64,000 bases of DNA from Caprella mutica (lineage: Eukaryota > Arthropoda > Malacostraca > Amphipoda > Caprellidae). Below, piece after piece: positions 12,742 through 22,727 of this stretch (positions within the stretch are counted from its first letter, which is position 1; the number at the start of each line of letters is the position of its first letter). Below the pieces are notes generated by a model. It made no database searches. It saw only the letters and a list, made by a program, of their open reading frames with translations, and was not told the origin of the DNA. The translations under genes and the position numbers were made by a program. The DNA is taken from assembly GCA_947561585.1 (NCBI GenBank), contig CANNZV010000878.1:62001-126000 (forward strand). Direction: 5' to 3'.

Positions 12742-13801
12742 CAAGGCTATCGTCACCTGCAGGAGTAGGTCTTGCAGAGGGAAGGCTATCGTCACCTGCA
12801 GGAGTAGGTCTTACAGAGGGAAGGCTATCGTCACCTGCAGGAGTAGGTCTTACAGAGGGAAGGCTATCGTCATCTGCAGGAGTAGGTCTTGCAGAGGGAA
12901 GGCTATCGTCACCTGCAGGAGTAGGTCTTGCAGAGGGAAGGCTATCGTCATCTGCAGGAGTAGGTCTTGCAGAGGGAAGGCTATCGTCACCTGCAGGAGT
13001 AGGTCTTGCAGAAGGAAGGCTATCGTCACCTGCAGGAGTAGGTCTTGCAGAGGGAAGGCTATCGTCACCTGCAGGAGTAGGTATTACAGAGGGAAGGCTA
13101 TCGTCACCTGCAGGAGTAGGTCTTACAGAGGGAAGGCTATCGTCATCTGCAGGAGTAGGTCTTGCAGAGGGAAGGCTATCGTCACCTGCAGGAGTAGGTC
13201 TTGCAGAGGGAAGACCATCGTCACCTGCAGGAGTAGGTCTTGCAGAGGGAAGGCTATCGTCACCTGCAGGAGTAGGTCTTGCAGAGGGAAGGCTATCGTC
13301 ACCTGCAGGAGTAGGTCTTGCAGAGGGAAGGCTATCGTCACCTGCAGGAGTAGGTCTTACAGAGGGAAGGCTATCGTCACCTGCAGTAGTAGGTCTTGCA
13401 GAGGGAAGGCTATCGTCACCTGCAGAAGTAGGTCTTGCAGAGGGAAGGCTATCGTCACCTGCAGGAGTAGGTCTTGCAGAGGGAAGGCTATCGTCACCTG
13501 CAGGAGTAGGTCTTGCAGAGGGAAGGCTATTGTCACCTGCAGGAGTAGGTCTTGCAGAGGGAAGGCTATTGTCACCTGCAGGAGTAGGTATTACAGAGGG
13601 AAGGCTATCGTCACCTGCAGGAGTAGGTCTTGCAGAGGGAAGGCTATCGTCACCTGCAGGAGTAGGTCTTGCAGAGGGAAGGCTATCGTCACCTGCAGGA
13701 GTAGGTCTTGCAGAGGGAAGGCTATCGTCACCTGCAGGAGTAGGTATTACAGAGGGAAGGCTATTGTCACCTGCAGGAGTAGGTCTTGCAAAGGGAAGGC
13801 A
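12742..13801. repeat. 39-bp minisatellite, about 27 copies
   Basis: Unit begins GGCTATCGTCACCTGCAGGA and continues GTAGGTCTTGCAGAGGGAA. Because 39 is divisible by three, an uninterrupted 367-codon frame of 13-residue repeats (LSSPAGVGLAEGR) arises on the plus strand and shorter ones on the minus strand. The frame has no ATG start and no flanking splice signal, so I annotate it as repeat rather than gene. Confidence 0.97.
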
Positions 13802-13871
13802 CTAGCCACTAAATAGGTCACTAAATGTTTGTAATGTGAACAGAGAGAATGACCTGACTGACTTACCTACA

Positions 13872-14459
13872 GCAGTGTACTGTAATGTACTGCACTAGTA
13901 CACCAGTGTACTGTAATGTACTGTACTAGTACACCAGTGTACTGTAATGTACTGCACTAGTACACAGTACTTCAATGTACTGCACTAGTACACAGTACTT
14001 CAATGTACTGCTCTAGTACACAGTACTTCAATGTACTGCACTAGTACACAGTACTTCAATGTACTGCTCTAGTACACAGTACTTCAATGTACTGCTCTAG
14101 TACACAGTACTTCAATGTACTGCACTAGTACACAGTACTTCAATGTACTGCTCTAGTACACAGTACTTCAATGTACTGCTCTAGTACACAGTACTTCAAT
14201 GTACTGCTCTAGTACACAGTACTTCAATGTACTGCACTAGTACACAGTACTTCAATGTACTGCACTAGTACACAGTACTTCAATGTACTGCTCTAGTACA
14301 CAGTACTTCAATGTACTGCTCTAGTACACAGTACTTCAATGTACTGCACTAGTACACAGTACTTCAATGTACTGCTCTAGTACACAGTACTTCAATGTAC
14401 TGCTCTAGTACACAGTACTTCAATGTACTGCTCTAGTACACAGTACTTCAATGTACTGC
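13872..14459. repeat. 28-bp minisatellite, about 21 copies
   Basis: Unit AGTACTTCAATGTACTGCTC plus TAGTACAC, with a CTCTAG/CACTAG alternation; the first three units are a longer variant with CAGTGTACTGTAATGTACTG. The unit is rich in self-complementary GTAC steps. Confidence 0.97.
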
Positions 14460-14700
14460 TGTTTCTACTCACTATTTTAATTAGGGTAATGACTTCAATT
14501 ACAAACACTGAATAAATAAATTAAATAATAACATCCATTCACACAATGGCTACCTTCAAATGACGCAATAATTACTAAATAATGGAAAGGAAAGATTTTC
14601 TTTTTATGTTCTCATTTAAAGGATTGAAGGCGGAGTGTCAGATCAAATACTCTTTAATTTTATTCAATGTTTTTTACCTCTGGCAACACAGTGATGTGTA
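14460..14700. other. Spacer between two arrays, nothing seen
   Basis: About 240 bp of AT-rich unique sequence with no recognisable feature. Confidence 0.5.
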
Positions 14701-14704
14701 AAGA

Positions 14705-15752
14705 CCTTGCCTACACTGTAGGTAAAGTCTATACCTACACTGTAGGTAAAGTCTACACCTACACTGTAGGTAAAGTCTATACCTACACTGTAGGTAAAGT
14801 CTATACCTACACTGTAGGTAAAGTCTATACCTACACTGTAGGTAAAGTCTACACCTACACTGTAGGTAAAGTCTATACCTACACTGTAGGTAAAGTCTAT
14901 ACCTACACTGTAGGTAAAGTCTAAACCTACACTGTAGGCAAAGTCTATACCTACACTGTAGGTAAAGTCTACACCTACAGACTACAGTGGTATACCTACA
15001 CTGTAGGTAAAGTCTATACCTACACTGTAGGTAAAGTCTATACCTACACTGTAGGTAAAGTCTATACCTACACTGTAGGTAAATGCTATACCTACAGACT
15101 ACAGTGGTATACCTACACTGTAGTCTGTAGGTAAAGTCTATACCTATACTGTAGGTAAAGTCTACACCTACAGACTACAGTGGTATACCTACACTGTAGG
15201 TAAAGTCTATACCTACACTGTAGGTAAAGTCTATACCTACACTGTAGGTAAAGTCTATACCTACACTGTAGGTAAAGTCTATACCTACAGACTACAGTGG
15301 TATACCTACACTGTAGGTAAAGTCTACACCTACAGACTACAGTGGTATACCTACACTGTAGGTAAAGTCTACACCTACAGACTACAGTGGTATACCTACA
15401 CTGTAGGTAAAGTCTATACCTACACTGTAGGTAAAGTCTATACCTACACTGTAGGTAAAGTCTATACCAACACTGTAGGTAAAGTCTATACCTACACTGT
15501 AGGTAAAGTCTATACCTACAGACTACAGTGGTATACCTACACTGTAGGTAAAGTCTATACCTACAGACTACAGTGGTATACCTACACTGTAGGTAAAGTC
15601 TACACCTACAGACTACAGTGGTATACCTACACTGTAGGTAAAGTCTATACCTACAGACTACAGTGGTATACCTACACTGTAGGTAAAGTCTATACCTACA
15701 GACTACAGTGGTATACCTACACTGTAGGTAAAGTCTATACCTACAGACTACA
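14705..15752. repeat. 24-bp minisatellite with a palindromic higher-order variant
   Basis: Base unit TACCTACACTGTAGGTAAAG plus TCTA, itself containing the palindrome CCTACACTGTAGG. A longer variant inserts CAGACTACAGTGGTATACC. The minus strand therefore shows a 223-codon repetitive frame (RYRLYLQC), which is an artefact of unit length. Confidence 0.97.
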
Positions 15753-15915
15753 GTGGTATCCATGTATACTAGAGTGGTATCCATGTATACCTACAGTGGT
15801 ATCAATGTATACCTACAGTGGTATCCATGTATACCTACAGTGGTATCCATGTATACCTACAGTGGTATCCATGTATACCTACAGTGGTATCCATGTATAC
15901 CTACAGTGGTATATG
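15753..15915. repeat. 22-bp repeat derived from MITE core, about 7 copies
   Basis: Unit CCTACAGTGGTATCCATGTA plus TA. It contains GGTATCCATG, the core of the palindromic MITE family, and abuts a decayed copy of that element (15944-16075), suggesting the array grew from its centre. Confidence 0.93.
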
Positions 15916-15943
15916 TCAATGTGTTTACTTACAGTGTAGGTAG

Positions 15944-16146
15944 GTACAGTGGTAACCATGATACCACATGGTATCATGGCAACCAATTCAAATAACAATG
16001 TTAAATAATATTTATTATTTTTTCTTACATGATCGACAATGTGGAACTGTACAATAACTCCATATATACCCTACCTACTGACTACTATTTCAATTACATA
16101 TTATTTCTTATATGATCGATAATATTGAACAGCTCGCTAACTGAGA
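15944..16146. mobile_element. Partial palindromic MITE copies
   Basis: A core GGTAACCATGATACCACATG / GGTATCATGGCAACC near 15951-15985 runs into a right arm with ACATGATCGACAATGTGGAA ending in ATATACCCTA (16073). A second right arm (TATATGATCGATAATATTGA, ending ATTACCCTAA at about 16146) follows directly. Confidence 0.7.
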
Positions 16147-16230
16147 TATTACCCTAAAGGGCCGTACACACGTATGGTTTTTCAAGTCTTTCCACCAGAC
16201 TTAAAAACCCTACGTGTGTACGGCCCTTAG
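16147..16230. mobile_element. Short hairpin MITE (AGGGCCGTACACACG family), copy 1
   Basis: About 80 bp forming an almost perfect hairpin: AGGGCCGTACACACGTA at the left, TACGTGTGTACGGCCCTT at the right, and CTTTCCACCAGAC at the loop. Longer relatives at 46153-46350 and 49158-49345 share termini and the TCTTTCCACCAG block. Confidence 0.85.
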
Positions 16231-16632
16231 TTCGAAGTGTCACTTCTCTCTAGGTAGGTACACACTGGGTCAACTCTGTCACTCTGCCCACTGAATTGAG
16301 GTCTAATTTGATAAGTACCTACCTACACTGCTTCTTACATCTCTATGGAAAGGATTGAGTCAAAGGTGACTCCAATTACTCTATCCCTTTGTAGTCTAAT
16401 GTCTTCTCAAGGAGGCTCTAACGCCTCAGCACTGCTAATGTCAAAGCTTCTTCCTAATGTCTTCAAATGTCAGACTAGAGGTCTCTGAGATGTCACGGAC
16501 AAACTTACCCGTGGAAAAGATATTATTGGTGTACAGTGTTTTTAATATCTTTGCCTAGTGTGTCTAACCAAGCAATCGCTTTACTTTTCTACGAATCTAA
16601 TATAATAAATTATAATGCTGCAGAGATCAAGG

Positions 16633-16782
16633 GTATTTTAATTGGTATCCATGATACTTGTTGGTATCATAAATACCAATTAAACTAACGAATTAAAATG
16701 TACAATTAGGTACTTTGACATTCTTTTCTTTTATGACCGAAAATTAGGATCTTACCGATAACCCGGAACTAACCCCATTTAA
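16633..16782. mobile_element. Palindromic MITE family, 5'-truncated copy
   Basis: Core ATTGGTATCCATGATACTTG / GGTATCATAAATACCAAT (16639-16682), then the right arm with TTTATGACCGAAAATTAGGA and terminus GGAACTAACCCCA. The left arm is missing. Confidence 0.75.
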
Positions 16783-16850
16783 TATATACTTAATATTTCG
16801 CTCTCTAGAGTCTTAATTAGTGTAGGACTTTAGAGAAATAGCCAGTGAGA

Positions 16851-17458
16851 TACTACGTTCATATGTGGTCACCACACCCTCATTCGGGTGTCATAGGTAC
16901 ATTTGGTCTCTAACTTTTTTATTTGGGCAGCTATGAAGTTTAAACTTATACAATGTTTGAACTATATCAATACCGATAATATCCTGTGAAAATATCGTCA
17001 ATTAATTTAAATTTGAAATTATTAATTTTTATTTCATGAAAATCGTATGTTAACTGTAACATTTCAGGCTTTTAGAATTTTGTTATGTAGATTTTTGATC
17101 TGCTCCGCTATGGTTATGTTAACTTCATGATAGTTTATTGACCTGGCAGGGGGGTTCGGATGGCGGCACGCCCCCCGATATACATATATCAGAATATTTA
17201 TCAGAAATAAACTGCAAATGAACCTATGACACCCGATCGGGTGTCTAAGGTACATCATTTTTCGAAGTTTGTTTTGCTTATTAGTTCTTATTTAAATTCG
17301 AATTAATTGACGATATTTTCATAGGATATTATCGGTATTGATATAGTTCAAACATTGTATAAGTTTAAACTTCATAGCTACCCAAATAAAAAAGTTAGAG
17401 GACAAATGTACCTGTGACACCCGAATGCGGGTGTGGTAACCACATATGAACGCAGTAC
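16851..17458. mobile_element. 608-bp foldback element
   Basis: Left and right thirds are inverted repeats: GTTCATATGTGG / CCACATATGAAC, CACCCTCATTCGGGTGTC / GACACCCGAATGCGGGTG, AAGTTTAAACTTATACAATG and its inverse, and CGTCAATTAATT / AATTAATTGACG. Arms are about 150-200 bp with an internal third CACCCGATCGGGTG hairpin at 17230-17243. The centre has a GC-rich spot (GGCAGGGGGGTTCGGATGGC) related to 41800-41845. No transposase. Confidence 0.8.
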
Positions 17459-17720
17459 CTTACTCGAAATAGCACATGGAGCGAAAACTTTCCAACTTTT
17501 AGTAATTATATTTCTTTATCAGAGCCAAAATCTGAAGAAGAGTCGGAACTCGGAAGAGATAATGTTTGAGTTCAGAGGTTTAAGATAGCTACTTGATCAT
17601 TGTCGGGACTGACATCCTAATAAACATTAGAAATAAAGAAATCTTATTAGTTTCTATTTGCATTTCAATAAAAGTAGACCTATTGTTGACTTTACAAAAG
17701 TATGTCTCACTGCCTCTCAG

Positions 17721-17899
17721 CCAGTCTGCAGAATATGTGAGATATTTGGGATATTCTCTCCGAACAATTTTGAATTAATTCCTATATTTACATTAATTTT
17801 GCTACGAACACTTTTGAATTAATCCCTATATTTACATTAATTTTGCTACGAACAAAATAAGAGATCTCTACGAACACCTTACCAGTTTCTGCAGACTGG
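17721..17899. mobile_element. CCAGTCTGCAGA hAT-like MITE, intact
   Basis: 179 bp with termini CCAGTCTGCAGAATATG and TTTCTGCAGACTGG, flanked by a perfect 8-bp duplication CCTCTCAG (17713-17720 and 17900-17907). Confidence 0.88.
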
Positions 17900-18083
17900 C
17901 CTCTCAGTAATACTGTAATAACTAATAATATCAGACAGACATTATTAGTGTGGCCAGCATTTAGCATATAGAATTCATCTGTTAGCCTAAGCAGTTTTCC
18001 AGACTGGGCCGAGAGTAACTCTCTCTCAAATTTAATTCTCTAAGGAGTAAGGGGCAAGAGAGAAGAGACACATTATGGCTATG

Positions 18084-18223
18084 CCAGTCTGCAGAAACTG
18101 TTAAAGTGTTAGTAGAGATCTCTTATTCTGTTTGTAGCAAAATTAATGTAATTTGTAAATATAGGAATTAATTCAAAATGGTTTGGAGCATATCCCAAAT
18201 ATCTCCCCTATTCTGCAGACTGG
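18084..18223. mobile_element. CCAGTCTGCAGA MITE, second copy
   Basis: 140 bp with termini CCAGTCTGCAGAAACTG and CTATTCTGCAGACTGG, in the opposite internal orientation to 17721-17899. I see no target duplication, so it is older or rearranged. Confidence 0.75.
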
Positions 18224-18259
18224 AGTCATTATGCAATAATGCAGAGTGGCTGCCGCCTG

Positions 18260-19102
18260 GGGTCCATACAATTACCGGAACGGACCATGAATTACCGGAA
18301 CGAAACATGAATTACCGGAACGGACCATGAATTACCGGAACGGAGTTGTTTTATTGAGAAATAGTCCTTGGTAAGTCATATAGGTATACATTAGGTCTAT
18401 TTATGTTCCAATTGATATCATATTTTACCATTTTATAGTCATTTCTGCTCGTATATTCGCTACCAAACATCTGCAACATAGTTATAAACTTTACAAGAGT
18501 ATATGCTGAAATTCGTTTTCTTTGCATAATCTTTCTAAGAAAATATTTTGAGGGGAAACTAAAGTAATTTTAATATTGGATTCCATATTATAGTTTTAAT
18601 GAGAAGTATTTGGGTTCTATTTTGTGTATCCATTACTAGTACGTTTTGATATTCTATTAATCAGGATTTTTAATTTTATGCAACATATACAAATTTGGTT
18701 CGTTTTTAATCGGGTAGTAGGTAACATGACTTACTTAATATACATATACTGTACATATGTATATTAATATATACTTACTTAATATACATAACATAAAAAT
18801 GAAACAAAAAAATATTTTAAACCTATAACACGGAATCACGGACTATCTAAGTCATCATGTCATGTCATGTCAATTTTCTGTCTATGTTTCAGATGTTTGG
18901 TAGCGAATATACGAACAGAAATGAGTATAAAATGGTAAAATATGACATCAATTGGAACATAAATAGACCTAATGTACACCTAAATGACTTAACAAGGATT
19001 ATTTCTCAATAAAACAACTCCGTTCCGGTAATTCATGGTCCGTTCCGGTAATTCATGGTACGTTCCGGTAATTCATGGTCCGTTCCGGTAATTGTATGAA
19101 CC
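18260..19102. mobile_element. 843-bp foldback transposon with tandem-repeat arms
   Basis: Ends GGGTCCATACAATTACC and GGTAATTGTATGAACC, flanked on both sides by GCTGCCGCCTG (18249-18259 and 19103-19113), an 11-bp match expected for a target duplication. Each arm carries about four tandem copies of a 20-bp unit (ATTACCGGAACGGACCATGA), then about 130 bp of further inverted repeat including TTCGCTACCAAACATCTG and its inverse. The central 400 bp is AT-rich and non-coding. Foldback or MULE-type structure; the superfamily is inferred from duplication length. Confidence 0.88.
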
Positions 19103-19241
19103 GCTGCCGCCTGCCTAGCCTATCATATGGACCTATACAGACATAGTAGATATATAGTAATACTATATTGTAATAATATAATTATATTGTTACATTCATT
19201 ATTCATACATCTCCCAGTCTGTATTTGGTGCACCAAATTCC

Positions 19242-19709
19242 CAGACTGTATTTCATGTTAAATTCCAAGTAATAAAGCATGTCCAAACTCGCCATTTTAA
19301 TGGCGAGTTTGTGACAGTTATTTTGAGCCCTTCAATTGCAAATGGCGAGTTTCATCTATTTTTCTCCTATGCTACAATGCTATTTTGGAGAGAATGTATG
19401 AAAATTTGATCATTTTGGAGAGAATTTGTTGAATTTTGGAGAGAGCTGGAGAGACAAATGGCAAGTTTATGAGACATACTATTTTACTTGGGTTAAATTC
19501 CACCGACTTGTCGGTGGAATTCTTCTCCATTGAAAATAATATTCTGGCAAGGTCAGTGGATTTTTAGCTATTTATTCCTATGTTACCATTAATTTTCGGT
19601 GGAAAAATGGGTAAAATGTTGGTGGATCAGCCAAATTACTTGAAATTTATGGTGGATTTTTTAAGCTTTTTCAGAAAGTCAGTGGAATTTTGTGCACCAA
19701 ATACAGACT
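19242..19709. mobile_element. CCAGACTGTATTT MITE split by a nested hAT-like insertion
   Basis: Starts CCAGACTGTATTTCATG and ends CACCAAATACAGACTGG. It is interrupted at 19265-19491 by the CCAAGTAA element; the uninterrupted order is seen at 5022-5063. It sits head to head with an inverted copy of its interior (19712-19930), so the pair can form a hairpin of over 200 bp per arm. Confidence 0.75.
19265..19491 (-). mobile_element. hAT-like MITE (CCAAGTAA family), copy 2
   Basis: 227 bp in opposite orientation to the other two copies, flanked by GTTAAATT on both sides (19257-19264 and 19492-19499), a perfect 8-bp duplication. The host sequence without insertion exists at 5026-5055. Confidence 0.92.
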
Positions 19710-19930
19710 GGCCAAATTCCACTGACTTTTTGAAAAAGCTGAAAAAATGATTAAATCCACCATAAATTTCCAGTAATTTCAAATTTGGCTGATCCACCAA
19801 CATTTTACCCATTTTTCCACCGAAAATTAATGGTAACATAGGAATAAATAGCGAAAAATCCACCGACTTTGCTAGAATGTTATTTTTAAGGTGAAAAAAT
19901 TCCACCGATAAGTCGGTGGAATTTAGTAAT
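19710..19930. repeat. Inverted partner of the 19500-19709 arm
   Basis: CAAATTCCACTGACTTTTTG, the TAAATCCACCATAAATTTC region, and TTCCACCGATAAGTCGGTGG at the far end mirror the arm to its left. Confidence 0.8.
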
Positions 19931-19957
19931 TACCTTGAAATACATACTGGTACATAT

Positions 19958-20406
19958 CCAGTCTGCAGAATAGGGGAGATATTTGGGATATTCTCCAAGT
20001 AAAATAGTATGTCTCATAAACTCACCATTTGCCTCTCCAGCTCTCTCCAAAATTCAACAAATTCTCTCCAAAATTCAACAAATTCTCTCCAAAATGATCA
20101 AATTAACATTAATTCTCTCCAAAATAACATTGTAGCATAGGAGAAAAATAGATAAAACTCGCCATTTGCAATTGAAGGGCTCAAAATAATAGTCACAAAC
20201 TCGCCATTAAAATGGCGAGTTTGGACATGCTTTATTACTTGGGATATTCTCTCCGAATAATTTTAAATTGGTTACTAAATTTATATTAATTTTGTTACGA
20301 ACACTTCTGAATTAATCCCTATGGCCTATATAATATATTTACAATAATTTTGCTACAAACAGAATAAGATATCTCTACGAACACTTTACCAGTGTCTGCA
20401 GACTGG
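19958..20406. mobile_element. CCAGTCTGCAGA MITE split by hAT-like insertion
   Basis: Termini CCAGTCTGCAGAATAGG and GTGTCTGCAGACTGG; subtracting the nested element at 19995-20242 leaves an interior close to 17721-17899. The flanks GTACATAT and ATACATGT are a possible diverged duplication. Confidence 0.8.
19995..20242 (+). mobile_element. hAT-like MITE (CCAAGTAA family), copy 3
   Basis: 248 bp, flanked by GATATTCT at 19987-19994 and 20243-20250. It is about 21 bp longer than the other copies because the CTCTCCAAAATTCAACAAATT segment is duplicated. Confidence 0.92.
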
Positions 20407-21525
20407 ATACATGTCAATGATGTCATGTATTTGTATCATTGTATGATGAATAGAAATTATGAGAACAGAAGACTGAAAAGATAAGATAGTGGATTTCTGT
20501 GTGAACACTCTACCTGTTTCTGCAGTCTGGTATTAAGTCTCACCAAGCCTCTACTTTTATATCCATAGATGTGCAGTCTGCTAGCAGCAGGCAGCAGCTA
20601 GTGACTTGCTGAGATTTGAGAACTCCCACGCAGAGTACCTTCCATCATGTAAATTAAAATATTGGAATTAATACAGGCACATAATTGTTTTTACTTTTTA
20701 GAGAATATCAAAAATATCTTAGACTTACATATGCAGATATACTGCAGAGTTGATCTGGTCTCTACTAATTTTTCTTTTTCAGAAATTTTATTCCATTGTT
20801 GTGCTAACTGTTAAGTGTTAATGAATGTTCTTCATATATTTTTCTGATTTTAATAATTCATAAACAGTTCACTTCTCTTGAGTAGATGAAACATAATTTA
20901 ACATTAAAAGTTTCACTGGATAACTAAATCTTTGCATTCAATATTTTTTCTGTTAATTAACCAGACTACAGAATATGCAGAAATTATAAATATACCACTT
21001 CTGTTCTCAGCAAAATACATGTATATAACTTGGTATATAGGAGGAAATTTAAGTATTGTTTTCACAGAAATTGTAAAAAAATGTCCAATATTCTGCAGAA
21101 TAGCTATAATTGCAGATGTTATACTAACTACTCATGCGAATTATTTATCATAAGTTCACTTGAAATTAAAATGAGAAAACTTCTGTTTTATTAGGGTAAT
21201 GTGTTAAGACAATTTTATAAATTAATTAAAATTACAACTGAAGCTGGAAATCTCTTAACTTTATTGCTTAATATTATAAAATTGTTGGTGTTGGAGCTTG
21301 TTTTGTTTATTTAAATGTATAATTTTATTTTAATAAACCAGTAGACTCATTGTGCTGTGCTTTTTCTTGTGGAGCAGTCCTGATTTAACAAGGGTTTTCT
21401 TTTTGTTTATTAATAATCTTAAGTTATACTATTAAAAAATTAATAACTGATAATTAGCTATGTAAAGGAATTGTCTAAATATTTTGTGTACACTCTGTAT
21501 ATTGAAGTCATATTAACCATGATAG
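20407..21525. other. AT-rich stretch with scattered MITE ends
   Basis: TTTCTGCAGTCTGG at about 20517-20530 and TTCTGCAGAATAG at 21090-21102 are isolated or decayed CCAGTCTGCAGA termini. The longest frame here (73 codons from 20932) has no splice support. No gene recognised. Confidence 0.45.
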
Positions 21526-21533
21526 CTAATTAT

Positions 21534-22490
21534 TAGAGCCCGGACAAATGCCATAAAGTCCTAAAATGCCATAAAGTCAATAAATGCAATGAAGTCAATT
21601 AATGCCATAAGGTCCTTAAAATGCCATAAAGTCCTAAAATATCATAAACTCCTAAAATGATGCGAAGTCTTATTTTGGGCTTTTTATTTTATTAAATAAT
21701 TTGGTAAGTCGGTAAAGTTGATGGGTTATTTTGACAAATTTATAATTCAATCAAAATCTGTCTGAATTATTATACAAATAAACTACTTATACACTTCAAG
21801 AATTGGTATAGTCACCACTGTATCTAGTTTTCTGTGATTCTTTGCATCACTTTTTGCCATGCACAAAATAGTGAATAATAAACTATTCAAAGAGAGAGAT
21901 ATGTAGAACCTAGTGATATTTGTAATATTTACAATAGAAAAACTGCCAGGCGACAAAAATTGTGTATTGTCTTGTAAGTGGTTTTTGCTGTACAACATTT
22001 TCAGAGTATCTTAATTGGTCTAATTATCTAACGTATGATTTGTTTAATCTGAGGTTGTCTACTACGAGGGTTTGCTATAAATACAAATTCCGAATTTAAT
22101 ATTGGAATTAGTTTCATTTCATGAATTTCAATTTACCTAACCTTTTTTTATAATACTTTTAGGTTAAATTTGAATAAATATACTATGAACTAGATTCATT
22201 GAATTTTTAAGGGATGAATTGTTTATTTGTTTTAACAATTTTTTTCATTTAAACTTAATAAAACTGTCAATTTTATATTTCAAAATGCTGATTTATTCGT
22301 TGTAAATACCTATTTATTAGCCTAAAAGTGAATGCATAAGTCCTAAAATGTTGTAATTAGGTCCTAAAATGTCTTGATAGGTCCTAAAATGCCATATTTT
22401 AGGTCCTTAAATGCCTTTTTTTATGTCCTAAAATGCCTTTTTTTAGGTACTAAAATGCCTTTTTTATAGGTCCTATAAGTCCGGGCTCTA
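21534..22490. mobile_element. 957-bp hAT-like non-autonomous element
   Basis: Termini TAGAGCCCGGAC and GTCCGGGCTCTA are flanked by CTAATTAT on both sides (21526-21533 and 22491-22498), a perfect 8-bp duplication. Subterminal regions on both sides hold clusters of CCTAAAATGCC / GCCATAAAGTCC motifs, typical of transposase-binding repeats. The interior has a 71-codon minus-strand frame (21783-21998) of unknown origin, perhaps residue of a deleted transposase. Confidence 0.9.
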
Positions 22491-22727
22491 CTAATTATGT
22501 ACCAAAATATTAAAATCTGTTCTTATTCATTACATTGGTGATATATAACTGTAATGAGATTATTAAACAATTTTAACTAACTACTTCTTAAGGCTTGAAT
22601 AATATTGTTATTTTACTTCCACAGACCTGTATTCACAGAATATTCTTTCTCAAAAATTTAATTGTAGAAACATCTAATACAGTTCTTCATTTGACAAAGT
22701 AGAATAACTCTCAGCTGTTGCAGTGTG

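Noticed and set aside
12702..13805. 367-codon open frame as a gene
   Set aside because: It is wholly a 39-bp tandem array, starts at a non-ATG codon and has no UTR or splice context.
14705..15752. Telomere or centromere satellite
   Set aside because: Units are short, local and unlike the insect TTAGG repeat, and single-copy genes lie nearby.
15113..15784. 223-codon minus-strand frame
   Set aside because: Produced by the 24-bp array with period divisible by three.
17140..17170. tRNA-like GGTTCGG motif
   Set aside because: No cloverleaf or matching A box; it lies in the loop of a foldback element.
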